DNA from: Streptomyces sp. BV286 | GTDB taxonomy: Bacteria > Actinomycetota > Actinomycetes > Streptomycetales > Streptomycetaceae | Direction of reading: 5' to 3' | NCBI RefSeq assembly: GCF_019090165.1 | Contig: NZ_JAHRIB010000158.1 | Coordinates: 1 to 47,474, forward strand | DNA length: 47,474 bases | In this document: positions 32,540 through 41,917 of the stretch, piece after piece | Layout: the number at the start of each line of letters is the position of its first letter | Position numbering within the stretch: position 1 is the first letter of the stretch | Notes under the pieces: generated by a model | What the model saw: the letters and a program-made list of their open reading frames with translations, nothing else | Database searches by the model: none | Told to the model about the DNA's origin: nothing | Program-made: the position numbers and the translations under genes

Positions 32540-34318
32540 GTGCCCAAGGACGCTTACGACTACGACGTCATCGTGGTCGGATCGGGCTTCGGCGGCTCGG
32601 TGACCGCCCTGCGCCTCACGGAGAAGGGCTACCGCGTGGGCGTCCTGGAGGCGGGCCGCCGCTTCACCCGCGACACGCTGCCCAAGAACTCCTGGGACCT
32701 CAGGAACTACCTCTGGGCGCCGAAGCTCGGCATGTACGGCCTCCAGCGCATCCATCTGCTGGGCAACGTCATGGTGCTCGCGGGCGCGGGTGTGGGCGGC
32801 GGTTCCCTGAACTACGCCAACACCCTCTACGTACCCCCGAAGCCGTTCTTCGAGGACCCGCAGTGGAAGGACATCACCGACTGGCAGGCGGAGCTGAAGC
32901 CGTACTACGACCAGGCGCAGCGCATGCTCGGCGTACGGCTCAACCCGACCATGACCCCCTCGGACGTCCATCTCAAGGCGGCCGCCCAGCGGATGGGCGT
33001 GGGCGACACCTTCCACATGGCGCCGGTCGGTGTCTTCTTCGGTGACGGCGAGGACGCCGACGGGACCGCGAAGGCGCGGCCGGGACAGCAGGTCGACGAC
33101 CCGTACTTCGGCGGCGCGGGCCCGGCCCGCAGCGCGTGCGCCGAGTGCGGCGAGTGCATGACCGGCTGCCGGCACGGCGCGAAGAACACCCTCAACGAGA
33201 ACTACCTGTACCTCGCCGAGAAAGCGGGCGCGGTCGTCCACCCCCTGACGACCGCCGTGTCCGTCACGGACGACTCGCAGGGCGGGTACGCCGTCGCGAC
33301 GCTCCCGACGGACCGCGGGCGCAAGGGCGAAGGGCGCGTCTTCACGGCACGACGGGTCGTCCTCGCGGCCGGTACGTACGGCACGCAGACCCTGCTGCAC
33401 CGCATGAAGGCGGGCGGCCAGCTGCCGTACCTCTCCAAGAGGCTGGGCGAGCTGACCCGTACGAACTCCGAGGCGCTGGTCGGCGCGCAGACCAGCGACC
33501 GCCGCTACCGCAAGGTGACCGGCGAGGCGAAGGTCGACTTCACCCGCGGGGTCGCGATCACGTCCTCGATCCATCCGGACGCCAACACCCACATCGAGCC
33601 CGTCCGTTACGGCCGGGGGTCGAACTCGATGGGCGGCCTGTCGATCCTCCAGGTCCCCTACACGGAAGGCTCGTCGAGGGTTCTCGGCTGGCTGCTCAAC
33701 GCGGTGCGGCACCCCGCCCTGGTGGCGCGCTCGCTCTCCAACCGCCGCTGGTCCGAGCGCACGATCATCGGCCTGGTGATGCAGTCCCTCGACAACTCCC
33801 TGACGACGTACCTGAAGCCGAAGGGCGCGGGCAAGGGCCTGCTCACGTCACGCCAGGGCCACGGGGCGCCCAACCCGAAGCAGATCAGGGCGGCTTCGGA
33901 GGGCGCCTCCGCGATCGCCGCGGAGATCAACGGCTTCGCCGGTTCGAACGTCGGCGAGCTGATGGGCACCCCGCTGACCGCCCACTTCCTGGGCGGCTGC
34001 CCGATCGGCGCGTCCGCGGACGAGGGTGTCATCGACCCCTACCACCGGCTGTACGGGCATCCGGGTATCTCCGTGGTCGACGGTGCCGCGATCACGGCGA
34101 ACCTGGGTGTGAACCCGTCCCTGACCATCACCGCACAGGCCGAGCGCGCGATGTCGTACTGGCCCAACAAGGGCGAGACCGACCCGCGTCCGGCGTCCGG
34201 AGCCGCCTACGAGCGGCTGAAGCCGGTCGAGCCGCTCTCGCCCGCCGTGCCCGCGGACGCCTTCGGCGCGCTGCGGCTGCCGTTCCTCGGCATGCCCGCG
34301 ATGCCCCCGAAGAAGTAA
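32540..34318 (+). CDS. GMC oxidoreductase, ChoD-like (cholesterol-oxidase family)
   Basis: 592 residues from GTG 32540 (GAGGAG upstream). FAD-binding GSGFGGSVTALRL starts the protein, and GMC features include GAGVGGGSLNYANTLY and the C-terminal MGTPLTAHFLGGC ... GVNPSLTITAQAERA. Residues 200-210 form CxxCxxCxxxC followed by RHGAKNTLNENYL, a ferredoxin-like four-Cys cluster that may bind iron-sulfur. The nearest named relative I recall is mycobacterial ChoD, which sits beside guaB3 there. Physiological substrate (sterol or other alcohol) is unknown. Confidence 0.88.
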   Translation: MPKDAYDYDVIVVGSGFGGSVTALRLTEKGYRVGVLEAGRRFTRDTLPKNSWDLRNYLWAPKLGMYGLQRIHLLGNVMVLAGAGVGGGSLNYANTLYVPPKPFFEDPQWKDITDWQAELKPYYDQAQRMLGVRLNPTMTPSDVHLKAAAQRMGVGDTFHMAPVGVFFGDGEDADGTAKARPGQQVDDPYFGGAGPARSACAECGECMTGCRHGAKNTLNENYLYLAEKAGAVVHPLTTAVSVTDDSQGGYAVATLPTDRGRKGEGRVFTARRVVLAAGTYGTQTLLHRMKAGGQLPYLSKRLGELTRTNSEALVGAQTSDRRYRKVTGEAKVDFTRGVAITSSIHPDANTHIEPVRYGRGSNSMGGLSILQVPYTEGSSRVLGWLLNAVRHPALVARSLSNRRWSERTIIGLVMQSLDNSLTTYLKPKGAGKGLLTSRQGHGAPNPKQIRAASEGASAIAAEINGFAGSNVGELMGTPLTAHFLGGCPIGASADEGVIDPYHRLYGHPGISVVDGAAITANLGVNPSLTITAQAERAMSYWPNKGETDPRPASGAAYERLKPVEPLSPAVPADAFGALRLPFLGMPAMPPKK

Positions 34319-34349
34319 CGGCGACGCACCCCGTACCGCCGGGAAACGA

Positions 34350-34390
34350 CGAAGGACCTGCGCCCCCCTCCGAGCGCAGGTCCTTCGTTT
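34350..34390. terminator. Terminator after GMC oxidoreductase
   Basis: 14-bp stem CGAAGGACCTGCGC / GCGCAGGTCCTTCG with a 10-nt loop followed by TTTCTT, a good intrinsic terminator on the plus strand. Confidence 0.88.
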
Positions 34391-34422
34391 CTTGCGTGAA
34401 GCGCATTACGCCTTACGCGTCC

Positions 34423-34475
34423 GCGCCCCAAGGGGCGCGGGGAACTGCGTGACCGGCCCCCCACCGGCCCGCAGA
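34423..34475 (+). repeat. Streptomyces-type small intergenic repeat
   Basis: GCGCCCC-AA-GGGGCGCGGGGAACTGCG followed by TGACCGG. The hairpin plus the GGGGAACTGCG tail recalls a short element that I remember as very common between genes in Streptomyces genomes. Function is unknown; it may act as a transcript-end signal. Confidence 0.6.
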
Positions 34476-34501
34476 CGCATCACACGCTCCGAGCGGAGCG
34501 C

Positions 34502-35500
34502 TTACGCGTCGGCGCCGGACTTGCGGCGACGGGCGACGAACACCGCGCCCGCACCGGCGACGAGGGCGACACCGCCGACGAGACCGATGGTCGGCAGGGC
34601 GGAGTTGGAGCCCGTCTCGGCGAGGTTGCCGGTCGGCAGCTCGGAGACGTTGCCCTGCGGCTTCTTCACCGGGTCCTTGTCGCCGTCGCTCGGCTTGGCG
34701 GTACCCGGCTTCGGGTTGGTGGAGCCGGCCTTCAGGACCTCGAAGTCGTACTGCGCCCAGCCCTCGGCGATGCAGTCCTGGTCCTTGACGTTGTCCAGGT
34801 AGGCACCGGAGCCGAAGGAGTACGAGTCACCGGCCGGAGCACCCTTGTCGACGCTGAAGCGCAGGCCGACCTTCTCGCTCGCCTTCGCCTTCAGGGACTC
34901 GACATAGAAGAAGTAGTCACCGGCCCAGTTCTCGTCGCCGATCCGCTCCCACTTGCCGGACTCGGTGTTCTTGAACTCCAGCGTGACGTACGGGCTCAGG
35001 AACTTCGCCTCGTCGAGCTCGTAGTTCTCGATCTCGGCGTAGAAGGCGACACCCTTGATGTCGGCCTTCGACTCGTTGGTGACGACCAGGTTGAAGTTGT
35101 GGAAGCCGTCGCCCGCGACGATCTTGCCGGGCAGACCCTTGATGTCCGCGGAGACCTTGGCGTCGCCGTAGTTCTCGTCGAGGTCCTCGCAGTACGGGAC
35201 GTCCGGGTCGGTCGGCTCCTCGCTCGGCCCGGGCGTCGTCGACGGCGTCGTGGTGGCCGTCGTGCTGGTGCTCGGGGTCGGCGTGCCCGAGGGGATCTCG
35301 GTGCTCGGCGGCGTCGTGGTGGGCGTCGCGCTGGGCGTCGTGGTCTCGGTGCTGGTCGCCGTCACGGTCGGCGTCGTGGACGCGGTCGACGTCTCGGTGG
35401 GCGTGGTCCCGTCGGCGAACGCGGCCGGAGCCGACAGCAGCGCGAGCGGGGCTATGACAGCCGTCGTGGCCGCAGCGGCCATGACACGGCGAAGCTTCAT
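34502..35500 (-). CDS. Sortase-anchored surface protein (LAETG, sortase E type)
   Basis: 332 residues. Signal peptide 1-29 (ending APAAFADG), a Thr/Ser/Pro stalk at about 30-95 rich in TTTP and STST units, then a folded beta-type domain (about 100-245) with two Cys that may form a disulfide. A Pro/Lys linker precedes LAETG at 293-297, a hydrophobic helix and ARRRKSGADA. The LAxTG signal is that of class E sortases, which in Streptomyces attach proteins such as long chaplins to peptidoglycan. The ligand is unknown. Confidence 0.87.
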   Translation of the reverse strand: MKLRRVMAAAATTAVIAPLALLSAPAAFADGTTPTETSTASTTPTVTATSTETTTPSATPTTTPPSTEIPSGTPTPSTSTTATTTPSTTPGPSEEPTDPDVPYCEDLDENYGDAKVSADIKGLPGKIVAGDGFHNFNLVVTNESKADIKGVAFYAEIENYELDEAKFLSPYVTLEFKNTESGKWERIGDENWAGDYFFYVESLKAKASEKVGLRFSVDKGAPAGDSYSFGSGAYLDNVKDQDCIAEGWAQYDFEVLKAGSTNPKPGTAKPSDGDKDPVKKPQGNVSELPTGNLAETGSNSALPTIGLVGGVALVAGAGAVFVARRRKSGADA

Positions 35501-35794
35501 GAAGACCTCGGAAAGTCAGGTGCGCCGCAACGTCGCGGCACGAGATTCGGGAGGCCTCCGCGTGCCGGGCACGGGTATGGCCGTTGGTTCCGCAAGTGAG
35601 ACCTGTGACTCCTGTGAAGGGTTGTCCTCGTACTCACAGAATTCTTATGTGGGCTGGGTCACACCCGGGATCGACTTGTGAACTGCCCCGCCCACGCCTT
35701 AGAACTGACCCTCGTTTGGCTGTCGATCAGGCCGGACAGCAAGTCGTCAGCAAGCCGGCCCCCGGGCCGACGATGGGGGAGAGGCGCGAGCGCC
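35501..35794. promoter_or_regulatory. Divergent promoter region of the LAETG and membrane-protein genes
   Basis: This 294-bp gap holds A+T-richer patches (AGAATTCTTATG near 35638) and a direct repeat CCTGTGA (near 35605 and 35615). No gene is seen. A GTG-N6-GTCAC at 35649-35662 fits a Crp-like half-site pair but could be chance. Confidence 0.35.
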
Positions 35795-36964
35795 GTGGCC
35801 GAGAAGCCGTCCGAGAAGTCACCCGGGGAGCCCGAGGAGTCCGGGGAGTCCATACCGGACGAGATGTGGGAGCGGTTCGTCCAGGACAGCGAGCGGGACA
35901 TCCGGACCTCCGAGGCACCCAAGGAGCCCTCCGCGCGCGCCCGCATGGTGACCGAGCGGCTGCGTCAGCAGGAGGCGCGCGGCGAGCTGCCCCCGGGCTG
36001 GCGTACGGGTCCTGCCTGGCAGGAGATGAACGGGCGTGCCGCCCGGCGCCGCAGGATGTGGGCGATCATCGGCATCCCGCTCGCCGTCGTGGTGGCCGTG
36101 GTGGCCATGAAGCCGTCCCTGCTGCCGGGCGACCCCTTCGGCACGGACTCGGACTCGGGCTCGCGGTCCGCGCCCTCGCTGCCCGAGGAGACCGCGCCGG
36201 AGACCACCGCCCCGGGTTCCACGCCCGGCACCCCCACCCTGGACAGGCCCTTCGCGGGCTCCCCGGCCCTGCGCTACGCCGACGGCGCCGCCGGGATCGT
36301 CCTGCCGGACGCGAAGCCGGTCGGTTCCTTCTCGAAGGACCAGGTCGCCCAGGCCCTGGAGCGGACCAAGTCCCTGCTCGTCGACGCGAACCTGGACCGT
36401 AAGACGCTGCTCGGCGGCCGGCCCGAGACCGTGCTCGACAAGGTTCTCGACCCCCAGCAGCCCGAGATGCTCGACGACGCGAAGTCGTGGCTGCGCGAGC
36501 CCGGCAAGGACAACGACCCGCTCTGGCTCTTCAGCCGTTTCGACCCGGACGAGGTGCGGCTCGTCGGTGACGTGGTCAAGACCCGCGGCCGGACGACCTT
36601 CAAGGCGGCCCGGGACGGATCCGTCGCCATCCACGCCGACTACACCTTCGTCTACGCGCTGGCCCCGGCCGACCCGGACTCCACCGAGGTCACCCGCACC
36701 ATCGTCCGCCGGGTCCTCGACCTGGAACTCGCGGACCCGGCGAAGTACCGGGCGACCCCGGGCAGGCTCATGGTCATCCGCCACGACCAGGACCTCTCCA
36801 ACTCCGCCTGCGACATCTACGACGGCTTCCTGCACCCGCAGTTCGACTCGGACTCCACTCCCACGGGCGCCCCGCCGAGCGGGCCCACCACCGACCCGTA
36901 CGACCGCAGCCGGGACATCGGCGGGTCCGACTCGGAGACGTGTGGGACCGTGTCGCGGACATGA
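35795..36964 (+). CDS. Conserved single-pass membrane protein
   Basis: 389 residues from GTG 35795 (GGGGGAGAGG upstream). The N-terminal cytoplasmic part is acidic and charged (residues 1-85, with IPDEMWERFVQDSERDIR). One membrane helix lies at about 88-106 (WAIIGIPLAVVVAVVAM), then an Asp/Ser/Pro linker and an outer domain of about 230 residues including FSKDQVAQALERTKSLLVDA and HADYTFVYAL. I do not recognise a named domain. Its stop overlaps the next start as ATGA, so it is co-translated with lipoprotein B, suggesting a joint envelope function. Confidence 0.8.
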   Translation: MAEKPSEKSPGEPEESGESIPDEMWERFVQDSERDIRTSEAPKEPSARARMVTERLRQQEARGELPPGWRTGPAWQEMNGRAARRRRMWAIIGIPLAVVVAVVAMKPSLLPGDPFGTDSDSGSRSAPSLPEETAPETTAPGSTPGTPTLDRPFAGSPALRYADGAAGIVLPDAKPVGSFSKDQVAQALERTKSLLVDANLDRKTLLGGRPETVLDKVLDPQQPEMLDDAKSWLREPGKDNDPLWLFSRFDPDEVRLVGDVVKTRGRTTFKAARDGSVAIHADYTFVYALAPADPDSTEVTRTIVRRVLDLELADPAKYRATPGRLMVIRHDQDLSNSACDIYDGFLHPQFDSDSTPTGAPPSGPTTDPYDRSRDIGGSDSETCGTVSRT

Positions 36965-37758
36965 TGAACAGGATCGGGATCAGGATCAGGATGCGGACAA
37001 GGATCGCGCGGCCCCTGGTGGCCGCTTCGGTCGTGGCCGCCCTCGGCGGCACCGCGGCGTGCGGCGCGGGCGGTACGGCGGGAGACGGGAAGGCCTCGCC
37101 CTCGGCGGCGGGCTCACGGACGGCGGACGCGGGCGAGAAGAAGACACCCACCCGGCGCGCCGAGGCCACCCCGGAGGCGGGCGGAGCGGACGGGCCCCTG
37201 AGCGAGGCGCAGTTGAAGAAGGCCGCACTCGTGACGGGTGACGTCAAGGACTTCGAGGTCAAGGCGTCGGAGGGCGCGGACCTGCTGGGACAGTCCGTCC
37301 CGGCGAAACCGGCGACGTGCCAGGCGGTCGCCGACATGTTCCTCTTCACCACCGACCCCCCGTCGGCCGCCGGAGTCAGCCGCGGCATCATCCCGAAGGA
37401 CGAGACGAACGCCTCGGTGACCACGCTCACCCTCCTGTCGTACGAGCCCGGCGAGGCCGACGAGGTGATCGCGGGGCTGCGTTCGGCGACCGGGAACTGC
37501 ACCGCGTACCGGCACACCGGCTACGACTACAAGGACGTGAAGGCGCTGGCGGGCCCGGACCTGGGCGACGAGTCCGTCGCGTTCAGGCTGGTCGCCTCGA
37601 TCGAGGGGGCTGAGGTGCCCGCCGCGTACACGGTCGTCCGGGACGGGACGACGCTGGTGGCCTTCAGCTCGATGAACATGCTGGACGCGGACGAGGTCGA
37701 GGTGCCGGACGAACTCGTCGAGGCGCAACTCGCCAAGCTGGGGAAAGCGGCGGACTGA
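36961..37758 (+). CDS. Secreted lipoprotein B, paralogue of lipoprotein A
   Basis: 265 residues from ATG 36961, which overlaps the preceding stop (ATGA). The signal has a basic start and a hydrophobic core ending GGTAAC, a weak lipobox. The mature domain has LSEAQLKKAALVTGDVKDFEV, TLLSYEPGEADEV, GDESVAF and VEAQLAKLG, matching lipoprotein A (28150-28992) along its length. Two Cys in the domain may pair. Ligand unknown. It is followed by a 15-bp terminator. Confidence 0.85.
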   Translation: MMNRIGIRIRMRTRIARPLVAASVVAALGGTAACGAGGTAGDGKASPSAAGSRTADAGEKKTPTRRAEATPEAGGADGPLSEAQLKKAALVTGDVKDFEVKASEGADLLGQSVPAKPATCQAVADMFLFTTDPPSAAGVSRGIIPKDETNASVTTLTLLSYEPGEADEVIAGLRSATGNCTAYRHTGYDYKDVKALAGPDLGDESVAFRLVASIEGAEVPAAYTVVRDGTTLVAFSSMNMLDADEVEVPDELVEAQLAKLGKAAD

Positions 37759-37775
37759 CGGCCCGCCGGGACGGG

Positions 37776-37811
37776 CGAAGGGCCCCGCGGGACGATCCGC
37801 GGGGCCCTTCG
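37776..37811 (+). terminator. Terminator after lipoprotein B
   Basis: Perfect 15-bp stem CGAAGGGCCCCGCGG / CCGCGGGGCCCTTCG with a GACGAT loop, 17 bp after the stop. Confidence 0.88.
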
Positions 37812-38357
37812 TGGTCAGCACCGACGTCAGGGCAGCGCCGGTGCCTTGGAGGCGGCGCCGGGGGGTAGCGCCGCTTGGTCGGCTCGTCCGCCGGTCGGCG
37901 CCCCGGCGCACGCGGGGCGCGCACGTGGTGTCGACCAATGGCGGTGGGGCGGTGCGATGCGGTGGGGCGCAGGGACTCGGGTTTGTTCCAGGCATCGTGC
38001 TCGACGGGCCGCGGCCTCCGCAACCGTTTCGGCCGCCCTTGTGCAGATTCCGCCGGCCGGCTCCGGGCGTCCCCGGAGCCGGCCGTCTCTTGGGTGACCG
38101 GGCTGCTGTCCCCTGCCGACCGGTCACTTCTCTGGGACGAGGTCCCACGGCGTACGTCCGTACGCCTCATCGTCCCAGCGGAGCCACGCGTGGTTCTTCG
38201 GGCCCGCCCCTGGCTGACACGGACACCGGACCAACGAAGCCCCGCGCGGGACGGTCACGCGTCGTACGGGTGAGAGGGCATGGGCACGTGCGTGCACCGG
38301 ACGTCCGTCGTACGCGGATGTCGTACCCGGGTGTCGTACGCGCTGCCGTACGCGGCC
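37812..38357. other. Gene-free stretch with strong hairpins
   Basis: 546 bp without a convincing gene. It holds a 13-bp hairpin GGCCGGCTCCGGG / CCCGGAGCCGGCC (38055-38084). It also holds a nested structure at 38132-38178: outer arms CTGGGACGA / TCGTCCCAG, inner arms GGCGTACG / CGTACGCC. Several CGTACG or TGTCGTAC units follow up to 38352. A structured non-coding RNA or a double terminator is possible. Confidence 0.5.
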
Positions 38358-38663
38358 TCAGACCCGGCCCCGGCACAGCTCCAGCAGGGTCATCGCGAGC
38401 GAGGTGCCGGGCTTGCCCAGGGCGTCCCTGTAGTGGCCGAGCACCTCCATCTCGCGCGACAGGTTCACCCGGCGGCCGCCCGACGTCATCCGGGCCTCCT
38501 GGATGACGGCCGAGACGGCCATGCGTTCCTGGACCAGGCCGATGATCCGGTCGTCGAGCGCGTCGATGCGTTCGCGGGCGCCGGTGATCACGCCGGCGGC
38601 CTCCTCGGTACGGGCGCCGGTCCTGTCCGTCGCGCCGGCCGGGTCCGTGGTGACTGTGCTCAT
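38358..38663 (-). CDS. Chorismate mutase (AroQ class)
   Basis: 101 residues from ATG 38663 with GAGGAG 8 bp upstream. It converts chorismate to prephenate, the branch point to Phe and Tyr. The AroQ helical domain covers about 28-100: ARERIDALDDRIIGLVQERM, the active-site Lys/Arg-type positions, VNLSREMEVLGHYRD and the last helix SLAMTLLELCRGR. It is a free-standing monofunctional enzyme. The 180-bp leader carries a leader peptide with Phe and Tyr codons and a terminator, indicating attenuation. It is divergent from guaA. Confidence 0.93.
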   Translation of the reverse strand: MSTVTTDPAGATDRTGARTEEAAGVITGARERIDALDDRIIGLVQERMAVSAVIQEARMTSGGRRVNLSREMEVLGHYRDALGKPGTSLAMTLLELCRGRV

Positions 38664-38711
38664 CTCGTGGGCTCCTCTTCGAGTGGGGTGCCCCGGAGCG
38701 GCAAGGTCCGG

Positions 38712-38752
38712 AAAACGCAGGCGCCCCGGGCCTTGTCGGCCCGGGGCGCCTG
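38712..38752 (-). terminator. Attenuator terminator of chorismate mutase
   Basis: Perfect 15-bp stem CAGGCGCCCCGGGCC / GGCCCGGGGCGCCTG (38752-38718 on the minus strand) with a 5-nt loop, followed by CGTTTTC. It sits between the leader peptide and the structural gene, 55 nt before its start, so it must be bypassed for expression. Confidence 0.85.
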
Positions 38753-38772
38753 GGAAGTCGCTTGTCAGTTGC

Positions 38773-38844
38773 TCAAGCAGCACGACCATGGCAGCCGGTG
38801 GGCCGGTTGCCATAGGTAAAGACGAAGGTCTGGTGCGTGAGCAT
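38773..38844 (-). CDS. Leader peptide of chorismate mutase (attenuation)
   Basis: 23 codons from ATG 38844 to TGA 38775-38773. Residues 7-11 read FVFTY, three aromatic residues in five, the end products of the pathway. The -10 box ends 6 bp before the ATG, so the mRNA should be leaderless. Codons 12-18 form a 9-bp hairpin with one mismatch (38790-38811) that a ribosome stalled at Phe/Tyr codons would mask. Confidence 0.75.
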   Translation of the reverse strand: MLTHQTFVFTYGNRPTGCHGRAA

Positions 38845-38850
38845 GGGAGC

Positions 38851-38879
38851 AGTATGCCCGGGCGGACGGCGCGCTCCAA
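38851..38879 (-). promoter_or_regulatory. Chorismate mutase promoter
   Basis: -35 TTGGAG (38879-38874), 17 bp, -10 CATACT (38856-38851), placing the start at or next to the leader-peptide ATG. Confidence 0.7.
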
Positions 38880-38982
38880 CCCGGTTCGGATACTGAGACG
38901 CCCTTTTTCACCCGTGGGCGCCCGCCCCGCGACCCCCGTTAGACTCGGAACCACAGCCCGTTGAACCGCCGGAAGGCAGACC

Positions 38983-40557
<1,575 letters not shown>

Positions 40558-40580
40558 CCCCACCCCATGGCCCGGGGGGC

Positions 40581-41063
40581 TCAGGTCCGCTTGAGCGTGC
40601 GCACCGGCACTCCGGGTTTCCAGATCTCGACGACCAGATACGTGTCGTCCTCGACGTAGGTCCGTACGACCTCCGTCAGCTCGGTGCGGAAGAGGTGGAA
40701 CGGCTCCGGCGGTTCCGCCTCTTCGGCGTACCGGGCCCGGTCCGCCGGGTCGTGGACCTCGACGGCCCGGCCCGCGATCCGTACGTCGCCGCCACCCATC
40801 TCCGTGCCGGGACCCGGGTTCGCCTGCAGGGCGAAGCGCGGGTCGCGGCGCAGGTCCAGCGCCTTGAGGGAGTCCGGCATCATGCCGAGCCACAGCTCCC
40901 CCCGCGCGAAACGCACCTCCAGACCGCAGGTGCGGGGCGACCCGTCCTTGCGCAGGGTCGCCACGACGTGGTGGGTGAAGGCCGCGAACCGTTCCTCGAC
41001 CGTCCTCGCGAGGTCCGGTTCCGCGGTGATGAAGGCTGCCCAGTTCGGCGTCGTCCGAGTCAT
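40581..41063 (-). CDS. Pyridoxamine-5'-phosphate-oxidase-fold protein
   Basis: 160 residues with the split-barrel flavin or F420-binding fold: VVATLRKDGSPRTCGLEVRFA, GELWLGMMPDSLKALDLRRDPRFAL, GGGDVRIAGRAVEV. Such small proteins bind FMN, F420 or haem; which cofactor applies here cannot be judged. It is convergent with guaA (23-bp gap) and 59 bp downstream of the next minus-strand gene, possibly in one unit with it. Confidence 0.82.
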   Translation of the reverse strand: MTRTTPNWAAFITAEPDLARTVEERFAAFTHHVVATLRKDGSPRTCGLEVRFARGELWLGMMPDSLKALDLRRDPRFALQANPGPGTEMGGGDVRIAGRAVEVHDPADRARYAEEAEPPEPFHLFRTELTEVVRTYVEDDTYLVVEIWKPGVPVRTLKRT

Positions 41064-41122
41064 ACGAGGAGTCTGGCGCCGATACCCGACATCCGCTGTC
41101 GCCCTTCCGGCGGGAAAGAGCC

Positions 41123-41686
41123 TCAGATCAGCCCCGCCGACCGCAGGCGCCGGGCGAGCCGGTCCCTCCGTAACACCTCCAGGCGCAGGACGACCGTGAA
41201 CGCCGCAGCCATGGTGGCGCTCGCGGCTAGAGACGCCCTCCAGCCCGCCGGGATCAGCAACAGAGCCATCAGGGCCGCGCTGGCGGTCATGAAGACGGCC
41301 TTGCGACGCCAGTCGAGGTCGTCGGCCAGGGCGTCGAACTCGATACGGGTCCTGAGCAGTCCCACCGCCGGTGCCACGTCCGGCAGGGGCTTGAGCGTGC
41401 CCGGCCGCATGCCCGGGGCGCGGCCCGCGGCGAGCCGGCCGAGAGCCGCCGTACTGCGCTCGCGGGCCTCGGGGCGCGGGTCACGGACCAGCCGGACCTG
41501 AAGTGTCTGGCCGAGTCTGCTCGTCTCCTCGTACCGGAAGCCGTACTGGACGGCGATGTAGGTGAGTGAGGCGAGGCGGCGGGGGGACCCGCCGGGGTCG
41601 TCCAGGACGACCACGTCGCGTGTGGCGACCTGTCGGAGCATGTCCGCGATGAGGCGCTCGGTTCTCTTCATGGGCGGGCGGGGCAT
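41123..41686 (-). CDS. Small membrane protein of unknown function
   Basis: 187 residues; an ATG at 41671 is an equally possible start, as neither has a clear ribosome site. Residues 1-130 are soluble and basic (LIADMLRQVATRDVVVLDDP; YIAVQYGFRYEE). Two hydrophobic helices follow (VFMTASAALMALLLIPAGW and LAASATMAAAFTVVLRLEVL), then a basic tail RRDRLARRLRSAGLI. No known family is recognised. Confidence 0.65.
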   Translation of the reverse strand: MPRPPMKRTERLIADMLRQVATRDVVVLDDPGGSPRRLASLTYIAVQYGFRYEETSRLGQTLQVRLVRDPRPEARERSTAALGRLAAGRAPGMRPGTLKPLPDVAPAVGLLRTRIEFDALADDLDWRRKAVFMTASAALMALLLIPAGWRASLAASATMAAAFTVVLRLEVLRRDRLARRLRSAGLI

Positions 41687-41768
41687 GCGGTCGCGGGGCG
41701 CGGTCCGCGCAGCGTGTGGGGGTTACTGCGCAAGGGGGTCCTCCAGGGGGCGTCGGTGCAGGTGCCCG

Positions 41769-41818
41769 ACCGATCGGTGTTCCAGTCAGGCAGACCAGTA
41801 ACCCCGTACAACGGTTGT
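41769..41818 (+). promoter_or_regulatory. Palindromes upstream of the class II aldolase gene
   Basis: ACCGATCGGT (41769-41778) and ACAACGGTTGT (41808-41818) are perfect short palindromes within the 231-bp divergent region. They are possible operators of the aldolase-family gene, with no other support. Confidence 0.3.
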
Positions 41819-41917
41819 GCACTCTCTTCTCCTGCATCTCTGTTTTCCTGCGCGGACCGCCGGTAACTTCCCGCCCGTAACCACGTACGGAGTCCGTTCC
41901 TCAGGGCTGGAGGACAT

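Noticed and set aside
35649..35662. GTG-N6-GTCAC as a Crp-like site
   Set aside because: Seven fixed bases occur by chance several times in a window this size; no supporting context.
37921..38050. Possible tRNA or small RNA gene
   Set aside because: I looked for a cloverleaf with a GTTCRANNC-like T arm and found none.
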